Shown here in pieces: positions 18,001-27,926 of a stretch of DNA of 49,724 bases; positions within the stretch are counted from its first letter, which is position 1; each line of letters begins with the position of its first letter. The notes under the pieces were generated by a model. The model was not told where the DNA came from. It saw only the letters and a list, made by a program, of their open reading frames with translations, and did no database searches. The translations under genes were made by a program, and so were the position numbers. Source of the stretch: Bacteroidales bacterium (lineage in GTDB: Bacteria > Bacteroidota > Bacteroidia > Bacteroidales > PXBB01); contig PXBB01000037.1 of NCBI GenBank assembly GCA_003565735.1, forward strand, positions 1-49,724, written 5' to 3'.

Positions 18001-19023
18001 ATGAAAAAAAGAAATGCACTAGTACTGGCATCAGATCAAAAATATCTAGAATACACAAAACAAGTTTTTTATTCTGCGCATCGGTATGGCAATTGGAAGG
18101 GCGACTATATACTTTTAGCTTGTGATATGGGCAATGCTGACTTATCATGGTTCAAAGAACGCAATATACATGTTTTGGATTTAGAACCCCTTACAAAAAT
18201 CAGAGTTAATGATTGGCCCCCTATCATATTTCACAAATTTTATTTGTTACACCCCATGATGAAAAGGTGGAATAAGCTGGTTTATTTAGATACTGACATA
18301 ATTGTACTAAAAGACATGAACCACCTCACGCAATTAGATCGTTTTGCAGCCTGCCCCGACTATTACTTGAGTATTCGTGAGCAGTTTTTCGATATTGATG
18401 AGGTTGATTCAAAACGCAAATCAAAAATAAAACATCTTGAACGAAAATATAACCTGAGCAAACTATCTTTTAATGTTGGCATGATGGTTATTAATGCTCA
18501 AAAAAATTCTCTACCATTGTTTGAAAAAGCTTTGGATATACTTGATGGTTACCATGATGTTGTAAAATATCCGGAACAGGCTATTTTCAACTTATGTTTT
18601 TATAAAAAATGGAAAATGTTGTACAAATATAATAACTATCTGTTTTTATATAAAAACTTATCTGTTCCAAAAAATGAATCTAAAGAAGAGCATAACATTG
18701 TTATTTCACATCATATAGGCTTAACTAAGCCGTGGCACCAAGATAATGGCATGCACCAGGTATGGAAAAATAATTATGCAAATGCTGACAGCTTTCCCGC
18801 AATAGAACAAATTGGTGAAAAAGCACATTCAACAGATCATCCCGGTTTTTTTGACATTTTTAAAAAAAATCTTAGAGTTGCCTATCGCGTTTATCAAAAA
18901 AAAACCAGACCAGCTATGATAAAAAAATGGCATAATTTCACTTGGCAAATTGAATTGTTCTTAAAGAAACATATGCCCGGGGCTTATGTTATATTGAAAA
19001 AAAAATTTGGAAGAAAAGGATAG
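18001..19023 (+). CDS. GT8-like glycosyltransferase
   Basis: 340 aa. It has the same kind of GT8 domain as the N-terminal halves of the two-headed enzymes: FYSAHRYGNWKGDYILLA aligns with their FSSVYWNAGWQGDYMLLS, the DxD is YLDTDIIV (Asp97, Asp99), then FNVGMMVINA and HHIGLTKPWHQDNG. It lacks the second transferase domain; instead it has a basic C-terminal tail of about 70 residues (KKTRPAMIKKWHNFTWQI..., AYVILKKKFGRKG) that may bind the inner membrane surface. It follows the GT25 gene after 95 bases, so it is probably in the same transcription unit. Confidence 0.8.
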   Translation: MKKRNALVLASDQKYLEYTKQVFYSAHRYGNWKGDYILLACDMGNADLSWFKERNIHVLDLEPLTKIRVNDWPPIIFHKFYLLHPMMKRWNKLVYLDTDIIVLKDMNHLTQLDRFAACPDYYLSIREQFFDIDEVDSKRKSKIKHLERKYNLSKLSFNVGMMVINAQKNSLPLFEKALDILDGYHDVVKYPEQAIFNLCFYKKWKMLYKYNNYLFLYKNLSVPKNESKEEHNIVISHHIGLTKPWHQDNGMHQVWKNNYANADSFPAIEQIGEKAHSTDHPGFFDIFKKNLRVAYRVYQKKTRPAMIKKWHNFTWQIELFLKKHMPGAYVILKKKFGRKG

Positions 19024-19214
19024 AGGAATCACTAATTCATTTATTGTTGTATTTTTGTTTTTGTTGTATCCTTTTTCAGAGTTAAAAAAAACACAACTGC
19101 TGAAATGCGGTATTAAGACATATATGTATATAACAAAATTTTGATAATCAGTGTTTTTTTATTTGAAATGTGAAAGTTTGAAGGGCAGTGTGATGACAAT
19201 CTAAACAACATTAT

Positions 19215-19985
19215 ATGAAAATAGCCATTATTAGCGATATTCACGAAGATTTTTTAAGTTTAATACAAGCCGAGCGAATAATTCGGAAAAAAAAATGCGA
19301 CAAGGTTATTTGCATGGGTGATATTGTAGGATACAGTATTCCTTTTTACAATTACCTTGAAAATAGAGATGCTGCCAATTGTGTTAAGTGGGTCAGGGAA
19401 AACTGCTCATTTACCGTAGCCGGCAACCACGACTTATATGCTGTGCGAAAAGTACCTCAATCACGTGTAGGCAACTTCACATTCCCTGAACAATGGTATG
19501 ACATGCCTTTTAGTAAACGTGCTGCTATGGGTAAGGGACACGTATGGCTATACGAAGATAATGAGTTGTCGCCTCTTTTGGATGAAGAAGAACTGGCTTT
19601 TTTAAGAGATTTACCGGAGAAAATCATCGCAGATATTTGTAGTTTTAAAGTGCTGTTATCGCATTTTACATATCCCGATTTAAGCGGCTCTGCCTGCAAT
19701 TTTATTTATGGTTTATCAGACATTAAGCACCACCTGAACTATATGCACGAAAATGAATGTGACATTTGCTTTAGCGGACATATGCATTATAATGGCTTGG
19801 CTTATGCCAATACTACTAAGTTTAACAAAATCGGTTTTAACAAAAAAACGGCCTGCTTTGATTTTTCTTTTTTCAGCTTACCGCCCATAACAAGTTCCGC
19901 CCATAATAATGGGTTCATTATATGGGATACCCAAAATCACGTAATTGAAACTGTGTCCTTACGTAGAAAACTGAAACTTTTATAG
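19215..19985 (+). CDS. Calcineurin-like metallophosphoesterase
   Basis: 256 aa with the complete metallophosphoesterase signature: SDIH (Asp8, His10), MGDIVGY (Asp36), GNHD (70-73), SHF (His150) and GHMH (188-191). The MGDIVGY plus cap region resembles the MPE family close to YfcE/diadenosine-type phosphodiesterases, which act on diverse small phosphoesters. The substrate is unknown. It is the third rightward gene of the glycosyltransferase island, 191 bases after the GT8 gene, so a role in removing a phosphate from a glycan precursor is possible but not shown. Confidence 0.82.
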   Translation: MKIAIISDIHEDFLSLIQAERIIRKKKCDKVICMGDIVGYSIPFYNYLENRDAANCVKWVRENCSFTVAGNHDLYAVRKVPQSRVGNFTFPEQWYDMPFSKRAAMGKGHVWLYEDNELSPLLDEEELAFLRDLPEKIIADICSFKVLLSHFTYPDLSGSACNFIYGLSDIKHHLNYMHENECDICFSGHMHYNGLAYANTTKFNKIGFNKKTACFDFSFFSLPPITSSAHNNGFIIWDTQNHVIETVSLRRKLKLL

Positions 19986-19997
19986 TGAAGTATGGTT

Positions 19998-20122
19998 ATG
20001 AGCACTGTAAGCGTTGCCGTAGGTAGCTACGGTGTAGAACGGAATGTTGAGCATTTCCCCAGAGGTGTACAATTCAGACATGTAGTAGCAAATTACTTGC
20101 GGATTTAAGGGATACTATAGGT
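19998..20122 (+). repeat. Dispersed repeat R, copy 2, with a 36-codon frame
   Basis: About 120 bases match 987-1108 at roughly 80-85% identity, same orientation. Here an ATG at 19998 opens a frame of 36 codons to the TAA at 20106-20108, beginning MSTVSVAVGSYGVERNVEHF and ending in the same GVQFRHVVANYLRI as copy 1. It lies right after the metallophosphoesterase gene and just before the promoter of the FKBP gene. Unknown function; either a decayed gene end carried as a repeat or a non-coding repeat. Confidence 0.5.
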
Positions 20123-20127
20123 TTTAC

Positions 20128-20158
20128 TTTGATAGATACAAAAAAAATAATAATTTCG
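20128..20158 (+). promoter_or_regulatory. Predicted promoter of the FKBP gene
   Basis: TTTG (20128-20131), 19-base spacer, TAATTTCG (20151-20158), one mismatch from TAnnTTTG. The predicted transcript start is about 20 bases before the ATG at 20188. It lies just downstream of repeat R copy 2. Confidence 0.4.
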
Positions 20159-20187
20159 CAGCACAAAAACATCTAAAAATAATTATT

Positions 20188-20904
20188 ATGTTAAGAAAAA
20201 TGAAATGTTTTCTATTGCTATTCATTGCAATTTGTTTTCAGGTATTTAGTGTTAAGGCTCAAGATGTTAGAAGTTATGAGTTGACAACAAAGCAAGACAG
20301 TGTCAGCTATGCCATAGGTATGGATATAGCAAATAATTTGACGACACAACATATTGATGTCGTTGTTGAGGCCTTGTCCAGAGGTATAATAGATTTTTTG
20401 GAGAGCAATGATTTACTTCTGTCAGAATCAGAAAAAGCCGTAATTATTAACGAGTTCCAAAGGGCGCACGCAGAGAAGATGCAAGAAATAGCATCGGAAC
20501 AAGAAGCAAAACACTTTCGTGAAGGTACGCAATTTTTAGAAGAAAATAAGAACAAAGAAGGCGTAAAAGTTACTGAAAGCGGTTTGCAGTACAAAATTAT
20601 TGAAAAAGGGGAAGGCAAAAGACCTTCAGCATCATCAACAGTTTTAGTGCATTATGAGGGGAGATTAATTGATGGAACCGTTTTTGATTCTTCTTATCAA
20701 AGAGGGGAGCCTATTTCTTTCCCATTAACAGGTGTTATTGCAGGGTGGACAGAAGGACTTCAGCTTATTAAAGAAGGCGGAAAAGCCGAACTTTATATCC
20801 CACATCAGCTTGCTTATGGAGAGCAAGGGGCAGGAAATGTTATTCCGGGATATGCAACACTCATTTTTACTGTGGAGCTTATAGAAATAAAAGATGCTGA
20901 ATAG
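20188..20904 (+). CDS. FKBP-type peptidyl-prolyl cis-trans isomerase (Mip/FkpA-like), exported
   Basis: 238 aa with signal peptide (MLRKMKCFLLLFIAICFQVFSVKA). Residues about 28-110 form the helical FKBP_N dimerisation region (DSVSYAIGMDIANNL is its signature), and 135-235 the FKBP catalytic domain (VLVHYEGRLIDGTVFDSSYQRGEP..., VIAGWTEGLQLIKEGGKAELYIP, LAYGEQGAGNVIPGYATLIF). A periplasmic folding helper. Followed after 100 bases by a related tandem FKBP lipoprotein, then purL; the first two probably act together in envelope protein folding. Confidence 0.92.
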   Translation: MLRKMKCFLLLFIAICFQVFSVKAQDVRSYELTTKQDSVSYAIGMDIANNLTTQHIDVVVEALSRGIIDFLESNDLLLSESEKAVIINEFQRAHAEKMQEIASEQEAKHFREGTQFLEENKNKEGVKVTESGLQYKIIEKGEGKRPSASSTVLVHYEGRLIDGTVFDSSYQRGEPISFPLTGVIAGWTEGLQLIKEGGKAELYIPHQLAYGEQGAGNVIPGYATLIFTVELIEIKDAE

Positions 20905-21004
20905 CGTTTTTTTTAGTATTATTTCAAGCCTTGTTTTTATATCAAAAGCATGAATTGTTTTAGGTGTCTGGCATTTTTTTGTTAAATTTTTTATATTAAT
21001 TGAA

Positions 21005-21883
21005 ATGAAAATCAAAATTTTTTTTCTCTTTTTTTTGTCCGTTGTTTTCATAGGTTGTGATTTTTCAAAGGATGGATTTCGTGAAACTAAGACGGGTCTT
21101 AAATACACATTTATCATTCAAAATGAAGGGGCGCAAAAGCCTGAATTAGGCGACCTTATGGAGCTGGTGATGACTTACAGCTACAACGACAGTATATTAT
21201 TTGATAGCCGGGAGTATGGGCCGAGTATTCCAATGCAGCTTGTAGAACCTTTGTACGAAGGTGATATTGTTGAGGGCTTTGCTATGCTTGGCTTAGGAGA
21301 TAGCGCTGTCTTTATGGTCAATGCTGACTCTTTTTATTATTATAATGTGGGTGCAGAGGTTTTGCCTGAATTTATTGCTCCCGACAGTAAAATAAAATTC
21401 AATGTAAGCCTTGTAAGTATTAAGACTCATGCACAGCTACAAGAAGAACAAACGGAGTATGAAAAACAAAGACAGGCCTTGATGCGAATTCTTCAGAAAG
21501 AAGAACAGGAATATCTTGAAGATTATCTAAAGCGACATGATATAACTGTTGAACCGCAACCATCAGGTTTGTATTTTATTGAAATAGAAGAAGGGTCGGG
21601 ACCGCGTGCTTTGCCCGGACGCTCCGTAGAAGTTCATTATAAAGGACTGTTGATTGATGGTAGTGTTTTTGATTCCAGTTATAGCCGAGGGAGACCTATC
21701 AGCTTTAAAGTGGGAGGTGGTATGGTTATCAGCGGATTTGAAGAAGGTATTGCCATGATGCGCCAGGGCGGTAAAGCCAAATTAATAGTTCCCTCTCACA
21801 TAGGTTATGCTGATGTAGAACTTGAAAATATACCACCATACAGCACACTTATTTATGAAGTAGAATTAGTTAAAGTGCAATAA
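21005..21883 (+). CDS. Lipoprotein with two FKBP-type domains, first one degenerate
   Basis: 292 aa. Signal [18 protein letters not shown] with Cys18 as the lipidation site. The first FKBP-like region (about 30-140; [41 protein letters not shown]) lacks most conserved active-site aromatics and is probably a binding or structural domain. A charged helix follows (about 145-180; [24 protein letters not shown]), and then a canonical FKBP domain at about 185-291 ([48 protein letters not shown]). It resembles the GldI-type isomerases of Bacteroidota in arrangement. It sits between the Mip-like FKBP and purL, whose start is 16 bases after its stop. Confidence 0.85.
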   Translation: MKIKIFFLFFLSVVFIGCDFSKDGFRETKTGLKYTFIIQNEGAQKPELGDLMELVMTYSYNDSILFDSREYGPSIPMQLVEPLYEGDIVEGFAMLGLGDSAVFMVNADSFYYYNVGAEVLPEFIAPDSKIKFNVSLVSIKTHAQLQEEQTEYEKQRQALMRILQKEEQEYLEDYLKRHDITVEPQPSGLYFIEIEEGSGPRALPGRSVEVHYKGLLIDGSVFDSSYSRGRPISFKVGGGMVISGFEEGIAMMRQGGKAKLIVPSHIGYADVELENIPPYSTLIYEVELVKVQ

Positions 21884-21899
21884 ATATAATTTTTTTATA

Positions 21900-24137
21900 A
21901 TGCAAAATAAAGTACAAGAATATACCACCCTTGATGATGCTTTAAAACTGGGCTTAAGAGAAGAAGAGTACGAAAAGATTAAAGAAATTTTAGGCCGTAC
22001 ACCAAACTTTACGGAGTTAAGTATGTATTCAGTCATGTGGTCTGAGCATTGTTCGTATAAGAATTCGATAGTGTGGCTGAAAACATTACCTAAGGATGGC
22101 CCACATATGCTTGCAAAAGCCGGCGAAGAGAATGCCGGGCTGGTAGATATTGGTGAAGGCAGGGCTTGCTGCTTCAAAATAGAGTCTCATAACCACCCGT
22201 CTGCTTTAGAACCTTACCAGGGTGCTGCTACCGGGGTGGGAGGTATCAACCGTGATATTTTCACTATGGGAGCTCGGCCTGTGGCTCAGCTTAATTCACT
22301 TCGTTTTGGAGATATTAAGCATAATAAAACAAAATGGCTCCTAAAAGGTGTTGTTAAAGGTATAGGCGATTATGGCAATGCTTTTGGCGTTCCGGTGGTA
22401 GGAGGCGAAGTGTATTTCGACAGTTGTTACAATACCAATCCACTAGTGAATGCCATGTCTGCAGGGATTGTTCGAAAAGGACGGACCTTGTCCGCTATCT
22501 CTTACGGCGAAGGCAACCCCGTTTATATTGTTGGTTCTTCAACAGGAAAGGACGGCATACATGGGGCGACCTTTGCTTCAGCAGACCTCGATGAAAATTC
22601 AGCAGACGATATCCCTTCCGTGCAAGTAGGAGACCCATTTCAGGAGAAGCTTCTCTTGGAGGCCACTTTGGAAATAGCTAAAACGGATGCTGTAATAGGC
22701 ATGCAGGATATGGGGGCTGCAGGTATCATATGTTCTACCTCCGAAATGTCTGCTAAAGGGGAACATGGCATGGATATAAACCTGGATAAAGTGCCACTAC
22801 GTCAGCCTAATATGCAGCCATTCGAAATTCTACTATCCGAATCACAGGAACGTATGCTCGTTATCATCAAAAAAGGACGCGAAAAGGAAGTAGAAGCTAT
22901 ATTTGATAAGTGGGATCTTAACTGTGTGCAAATAGGAGTGGTTACTAAGGGTAATATGCTTAATTTTTACTGGCATGGTGAGCGTGTTGGGCAAGTGCCG
23001 GCTTCATCTCTTGTATTAGGGGGTGGTGCACCTGTTTACCTGAGAGAATATAAAGAGCCCGATTCATTTAAAAAACTTAAAAGTTTTGACATCTCCCAAG
23101 TGAGGCTCCCAAAAGATTTAAAAAAAGTGGCCTATGCGCTTCTAGAGAATTTAAATATAGCTTCCAAAAGATGGGTTATTGAACAATATGATACAATGGT
23201 TGGGACCAAAAACATGCAAACCAATAAGCCGAGCGATGCAGCTGTAGTAAATGTTAAAGGCACTGATAAAGCGCTGGTACTTACCGTTGATTGTAATTCG
23301 AGATATGTTGCCGCTGATCCCTATACAGGAACTATGATTGCTGTTGCGGAGGCCGCACGAAATATTGTATGTAGCGGTGGTGAACCCTCGGCTATTACCA
23401 ATTGCTTGAACTTTGGAAATCCATACAACCCCGAAGTGTATTGGCAATTTGTGGGGGCTATTAAAGGGATGGCCACAGCATGTAAAAAATTTAAAACACC
23501 TGTTACCGGTGGCAATGTTAGCTTTTATAACCAAACAAATATCAAAGGCAAAATTGAGCCCGTATATCCCACACCAACCATCGGTATGCTTGGAGTGATG
23601 GACAAAAAAGAGTGGCATACAAGCCTGGCTTTTAGAAAACCCAATGATTTAATTTATCTTTTAGGAAAATCTGTTAACGATATAAACAGCTCAGAATACT
23701 TATACAGTTTTCACAAAATTAAAAAATCACCGGCACCTTATATCAGTTTACGAGAAGAAATGCTCTTGCACAGCCTTGTCAAAAATCTTATCCGTAACAA
23801 ACTACTGGTTTCATGCCACGATGTGTCAGAGGGCGGTTTGTTTGTCGCTTTGTTTGAGTCTGCAATGCCAAATATGCTGGGTTTTACTATTGATACAGAT
23901 GCAAAAATTAGAAAAGATGCCTTTTTGTTTGGCGAAGCACAGGGCAGGGCCGTTGTAAGTATTGACCCGGAGGATGCTGAAGAGTTTGTGGAACATTTAG
24001 CACTCTCAGGTATCAGCTATACCCGTTTAGGTCATGTCACAAAAAAACGTATAAACGTTGATAATGAATCTTTTGGAAGCATTAATAAACTTGCTGATAT
24101 TTATCAAAATGCTTTGCAAAATCATTTGAAAGAATAA
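21900..24137 (+). CDS. purL: Phosphoribosylformylglycinamidine synthase, short (Bacillus-type) large subunit
   Basis: 745 aa ATP-dependent FGAM synthase of purine synthesis. This is the short form that needs separate PurQ (glutaminase) and PurS, unlike the roughly 1200-residue fused enzyme of many Bacteroidota and of E. coli. Visible: N-terminal [35 protein letters not shown] with the nucleotide-binding loop, [42 protein letters not shown], and the second half with [19 protein letters not shown] and [18 protein letters not shown]. No purQ or purS is next to it, so they must lie elsewhere. It follows the FKBP lipoprotein after 16 bases, possibly in the same transcript. Confidence 0.95.
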   Translation: MQNKVQEYTTLDDALKLGLREEEYEKIKEILGRTPNFTELSMYSVMWSEHCSYKNSIVWLKTLPKDGPHMLAKAGEENAGLVDIGEGRACCFKIESHNHPSALEPYQGAATGVGGINRDIFTMGARPVAQLNSLRFGDIKHNKTKWLLKGVVKGIGDYGNAFGVPVVGGEVYFDSCYNTNPLVNAMSAGIVRKGRTLSAISYGEGNPVYIVGSSTGKDGIHGATFASADLDENSADDIPSVQVGDPFQEKLLLEATLEIAKTDAVIGMQDMGAAGIICSTSEMSAKGEHGMDINLDKVPLRQPNMQPFEILLSESQERMLVIIKKGREKEVEAIFDKWDLNCVQIGVVTKGNMLNFYWHGERVGQVPASSLVLGGGAPVYLREYKEPDSFKKLKSFDISQVRLPKDLKKVAYALLENLNIASKRWVIEQYDTMVGTKNMQTNKPSDAAVVNVKGTDKALVLTVDCNSRYVAADPYTGTMIAVAEAARNIVCSGGEPSAITNCLNFGNPYNPEVYWQFVGAIKGMATACKKFKTPVTGGNVSFYNQTNIKGKIEPVYPTPTIGMLGVMDKKEWHTSLAFRKPNDLIYLLGKSVNDINSSEYLYSFHKIKKSPAPYISLREEMLLHSLVKNLIRNKLLVSCHDVSEGGLFVALFESAMPNMLGFTIDTDAKIRKDAFLFGEAQGRAVVSIDPEDAEEFVEHLALSGISYTRLGHVTKKRINVDNESFGSINKLADIYQNALQNHLKE

Positions 24138-24300
24138 TAAATAAAAAAACTATGAGCTGTTTCTTTGTTCTGTACTTCTAAAGTTTTTTGTTTTTACCAA
24201 GTATAATGATTTTTATGGAGTTTCATTGGTGTAAATAATCAAAGAGAAAAGTTTTTTATTTGAATGATTTTATACCTATTTTTGGCATTAATTTTTATAT

Positions 24301-26094
24301 ATGACAACAGAAATAATAATAAATCTAGTAATACTTGCTACAGTAGTTTTCTTGTTTATCAAGGAGTATTTTCCTGTGGACGTGGTAGCCCTCATAACAA
24401 TAGGCGTATTAATAGTTTCTGGTTTGATAACTCCCGAGGAAGGTGTTGCAGGCTTTAGCAATACAGCGACAGTTACAGTAGCTGCTATGTTTATCATCAG
24501 TGCTTCTCTTTTTAAAACGGGGGCATTGGTAAAAGTCACTGAGGGTCTGACACGCATATTTCTTTTTAATTTTTGGCTGGGTATTATTTTGTTAATGATA
24601 TCTGTTGGTTTGATATCAGCTTTTATTAATAACACCCCTGTTGTAGCTATATTTATTCCAATTATTATCAGCCTTGCTGCCAAAACCGGCCGCTCTGCCA
24701 CAAAAATCCTTATGCCATTATCATTTGCATCAATGCTTGGTGGGGTCTGTACCTTGATAGGAACATCCACTAATATTTTAGTAAGTGAAGTTTCGCGTCA
24801 GCACGGAGCTACTGAGTTCGGCATGTTTGATATGACACCGCTCGGGCTGATTTTTTTTGGTGTTGGATTTTTTTATATGCTGTTTGTTGGCATCCATTTA
24901 ATTCCTGATAGAAAAACCGACTCTGAACTCACCGAGAAGTTTGGTTTAGGGGACTATTTGACTGAAATAGTACTGACAGAAAAGGCACCATCTGTTGGCA
25001 AGACAATTTCAAAATCACCACTTGTTAAAAAGCTTGATATCGATATTTTAGAATTAAGACGCAATGGTGTTAAGTATGACAATCCGCATAGAGAAATGGA
25101 GCTTCAGGCTAACGATGTGCTTAAAGTCAAGTGCAACGTTGAAAGTATCAAAAAAATAAAAGAGCGTGAAGGGGTATATTTTAAATCTGATATACAACTC
25201 AGGGATAAAGATATTGAAAGTGATAATATTGTTTTGGTTGAAGGTGTTATAGCTCCAAATTCACCTTTCATTGGTAAAACCTTAAAAGAAATGAATTATC
25301 GCAATAAGTATCACTCAACCGTTTTGGCTATCAGGCACAAAGGGCAACTGACAAAAGACAAGGTGGCAACATCAAGGCTTTATGCCGGAGATACACTCCT
25401 TATTGAAGTGGCCAAAGAGCATCTCCCTTTATTGAAAAATTTAAATTTAGGCACAAATAGCCCTTTTTTGCTTATCTCAGAGGTGGGTTTACCTGAATAC
25501 CGTAAAGAAAAAATGCCTTTTGCAATTATTATTATCCTGGGTATTATTCTTACGGCTTCTTTAAATATAGCGCCTATCATGGTTGCTGCTCTAATTGGAA
25601 GTATTTTGCTAATAGTTACAGGTTGTATTAAAACCAATGAAGTTTACAATGCTATTAACTGGCAAATAATTTTTCTGTTAGCCGGAACCTTAAGCTTAGG
25701 TGTGGCAATGCAGAAAACCGGTACAGCTTTATTTTTATCGGAGCTTATTGTTTTTGCTGTAGGTGCCTTAGGCCCCGTAGCTCTTATTTCAGCATTTTAT
25801 TTGTTAACTTCTATTCTTACTGAAATGATGTCCAATAATGCATCTGCTATACTTCTGGCGCCTATTGCATATGCAACAGCTGCTTCTCTGGGGCTTGACC
25901 CCAAGCCCTTTTTTATGGCCATTGCTTTTGCTGCTTCTGCCAGCTTTATGACGCCTATTGGCTACCAGACTAACACCATGATTTATGGTGCCGGAAATTA
26001 CCGATTTGCAGATTTTGTTAAAGTTGGTACGCCTTTAAATATTATTTTTTGGATTTTAGCTACATTGCTTATCCCATATTTTTATCCCTTTTGA
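24301..26094 (+). CDS. SLC13/DASS-type membrane transporter with two RCK_C domains
   Basis: 597 aa integral membrane protein. N-terminal helices (MTTEIIINLVILATVVFLF...) and the conserved SFASMLGGVCTLIGTSTNILVS segment of the divalent-anion:sodium symporter family lie in about the first 200 residues. Two TrkA-C/RCK_C-like cytoplasmic domains follow (about 205-285 and 300-375), then a second membrane half containing ASASFMTPIGYQTNTMIYGAGNYRF, the matching re-entrant motif. This TrkA-C-containing subfamily is annotated as anion (dicarboxylate, sulfate) transporters, but the substrate cannot be read from sequence. It ends in the MscS promoter, and the two genes lie 42 bases apart. Confidence 0.88.
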   Translation: MTTEIIINLVILATVVFLFIKEYFPVDVVALITIGVLIVSGLITPEEGVAGFSNTATVTVAAMFIISASLFKTGALVKVTEGLTRIFLFNFWLGIILLMISVGLISAFINNTPVVAIFIPIIISLAAKTGRSATKILMPLSFASMLGGVCTLIGTSTNILVSEVSRQHGATEFGMFDMTPLGLIFFGVGFFYMLFVGIHLIPDRKTDSELTEKFGLGDYLTEIVLTEKAPSVGKTISKSPLVKKLDIDILELRRNGVKYDNPHREMELQANDVLKVKCNVESIKKIKEREGVYFKSDIQLRDKDIESDNIVLVEGVIAPNSPFIGKTLKEMNYRNKYHSTVLAIRHKGQLTKDKVATSRLYAGDTLLIEVAKEHLPLLKNLNLGTNSPFLLISEVGLPEYRKEKMPFAIIIILGIILTASLNIAPIMVAALIGSILLIVTGCIKTNEVYNAINWQIIFLLAGTLSLGVAMQKTGTALFLSELIVFAVGALGPVALISAFYLLTSILTEMMSNNASAILLAPIAYATAASLGLDPKPFFMAIAFAASASFMTPIGYQTNTMIYGAGNYRFADFVKVGTPLNIIFWILATLLIPYFYPF

Positions 26095-26120
26095 TATTTA
26101 TAACAAATTGATTAAATTTG
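26090..26120 (+). promoter_or_regulatory. Predicted promoter of the MscS gene
   Basis: TTTG at 26090-26093, a 19-base spacer, and TAAATTTG at 26113-26120: a full match to the Bacteroidota consensus. It overlaps the stop codon of the upstream transporter and would start transcripts about 10 bases before the ATG at 26137, so the channel can be made independently of the transporter. Confidence 0.5.
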
Positions 26121-26136
26121 TAAAAAAAAACTATTT

Positions 26137-27030
26137 ATGATTGACGCTTACATAAAAAGTTCATTGGAAAATTTATTTTATTACCTTAACAAGCCTATTA
26201 TCCATCTCGGAAGTAGCGCTTTAAGTGTTCTTTCAATAATAATTATTATTGTATCGATTTTTCTTTTGTTTTATGTATCAGCAAAAGTTAAAAATCTGTT
26301 AACACGTAAGGTTTTCAAAAAATATAACATCGAGGACAATACCAGCCTTTCTATTGCTTCTTTGGTAAGGTATATCATTATTGTCCTGGGGTTAATAATT
26401 ATTCTGCAATCAGCGGGTGTCAATCTGAGTTCTTTGGCCATTTTATTTGGTGCGTTGGGGGTAGGTATTGGTTTTGGCCTTCAAAGTATCACAAACAATT
26501 TTATCAGTGGCATTGTCATTTTATTTGAAAAACCTATTAAACTGGGCGATCGTGTTGAAGTGGGAGGTTTTGAAGAGCAGATAGAGGGGCGCGTTGAAAA
26601 CATCTCGGCAAGAGCTACTACAATTCTTACCAATGATAACATATCCGTAATTGTTCCCAATTCGGAATTTATCTCATCACGTGTCATTAACTGGAGTCAT
26701 AAGGAGCAATGTGTACGCTTCAAAATACCCGTTGGGGTATCATACGCCAGTGATGTACGCCTCGTAGAGCGTTTACTTATTGAGGTAGCCAATGAATGTC
26801 CGGACGTTTTAAGATCGCCTCCACCCGCTGTAAGATTTATGGAGTTTGGCAACAGCGCTTTGATCTTTGAACTTAGAGCTTGGTCAGAAAGCTTGGTTCA
26901 CAAAAAAGGCAAGCTTATCAGCGACCTGAATTTCGGTATTATTGAAAAATTCCGTGAAAACAAAATAGAAATACCATTCCCGCAGAGAGACTTGCACCTA
27001 AAGGGGGGATTCGAAAATATAAAACAATAG
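26137..27030 (+). CDS. Small-conductance mechanosensitive channel (MscS family)
   Basis: 297 aa, close to the length of minimal MscS. Hydrophobic segments at about 25-48, 68-90 and 93-115; the last is the pore-lining helix, visible as LFGALGVGIGFGLQSITNNFISG with its small-residue packing. The cytoplasmic beta domain follows (EKPIKLGDRVEVGGFEEQIEGRVENISARATTI), then the alpha-beta C-terminal domain ending FPQRDLHL. Opens under membrane tension to protect from osmotic downshock. Directly downstream of the SLC13-type transporter and convergent with the DUF2179 gene. Confidence 0.93.
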   Translation: MIDAYIKSSLENLFYYLNKPIIHLGSSALSVLSIIIIIVSIFLLFYVSAKVKNLLTRKVFKKYNIEDNTSLSIASLVRYIIIVLGLIIILQSAGVNLSSLAILFGALGVGIGFGLQSITNNFISGIVILFEKPIKLGDRVEVGGFEEQIEGRVENISARATTILTNDNISVIVPNSEFISSRVINWSHKEQCVRFKIPVGVSYASDVRLVERLLIEVANECPDVLRSPPPAVRFMEFGNSALIFELRAWSESLVHKKGKLISDLNFGIIEKFRENKIEIPFPQRDLHLKGGFENIKQ

Positions 27031-27043
27031 AAAAACATTTTTT

Positions 27044-27652
27044 CTATTTGCTTTTCTTTAAACCTCTTAGCATATCTTTTAAATTTTTTCTTTTCTCTTC
27101 CGGCAAAGCCATACCCTGCTTGACTGTTTTTACATCTTCTATTGAATAAAAAGCATTAGGGTTGTACTTGTTAACTATTCCAATAAAGTGTTTTAACTTT
27201 TTACGCTTTACCACTGAGAATAAAATTTTAACCTTTCCGGCATAGCCTTCACCATCCACAGCTGTAACAGCATATTCTTGTTGGCGCAGGTGTTTCAGCA
27301 AATCTGATGAGTCCATTTTAGGCACAACTCTTACCATAACGTTACCTATTGACATCTTTTCTTCAAGATAAATGCCTATATAATTACCCATAGCATAACC
27401 ACCTGCATAAGCTATGTAGTTGACCGGGTTGTCCAGGTGTAGAAAAATCTGACTCACAGCTAGCAGCCAAATTATTGACTCAACAAAACCCAAAACTGTG
27501 GCTAACTTCTTAATGCCTTTGGCGACAAACATTAAACGTAAAGTGCCAATTGTTTGATCAGTTATCCTTGCAATAAATATTAATACAGGAATCACTATCC
27601 ATTTAAAATAATCCGCTTCAAAATCAATAAATAACAACGTTTCCATAATCAT
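27044..27652 (-). CDS. DUF2179/UPF0316-type membrane protein
   Basis: 202 aa from the ATG at 27652; the frame runs four codons further to a TTG (27664) and another ATG occurs at 27646, so the start is uncertain by a few residues. The N-terminal half has three hydrophobic segments (DYFKWIVIPVLIFIARI, ATVLGFVESIIWLLAVSQI, ANYxGYAMGNYIGIYLEE-like). The C-terminal half is a small soluble alpha-beta domain (about 105-165; VMVRVVPKMDSSDLLKHLRQQEY, GKVKILFSVVKRKKLKHFIGIV) matching the DUF2179 type. The function of the family is unknown. Convergent with the MscS gene, 13 bases apart. Confidence 0.85.
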   Translation of the reverse strand: MIMETLLFIDFEADYFKWIVIPVLIFIARITDQTIGTLRLMFVAKGIKKLATVLGFVESIIWLLAVSQIFLHLDNPVNYIAYAGGYAMGNYIGIYLEEKMSIGNVMVRVVPKMDSSDLLKHLRQQEYAVTAVDGEGYAGKVKILFSVVKRKKLKHFIGIVNKYNPNAFYSIEDVKTVKQGMALPEEKRKNLKDMLRGLKKSK

Positions 27653-27801
27653 TTTTTTTTGCAAAAATAATACATTTAAGTTTTAATAAATACGCATCAT
27701 TGCAAAAAAAATCAGATACTTTACCCTATTATAAATGCTTGTTATAAAGAAAAACTGAAAAATGATTATGAGAATTCCGGCTGGTCTTATTTAGATAGTG
27801 T

Positions 27802-27834
27802 AAAAAAAACCATGTAAAGAATTGATTTACATGG
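27802..27834 (-). terminator. Intrinsic terminator of tRNA-Phe
   Basis: On the minus strand, the perfect nine-base-pair stem CCATGTAAA/TTTACATGG with a seven-base loop is followed at once by eight T residues. It lies 17 bases after the tRNA gene end. A T-rich run on the plus side (CTTTATTTTGTTT) means it may also stop rightward transcripts. Confidence 0.8.
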
Positions 27835-27850
27835 CTTTATTTTGTTTGAG

Positions 27851-27926
<76 letters not shown>

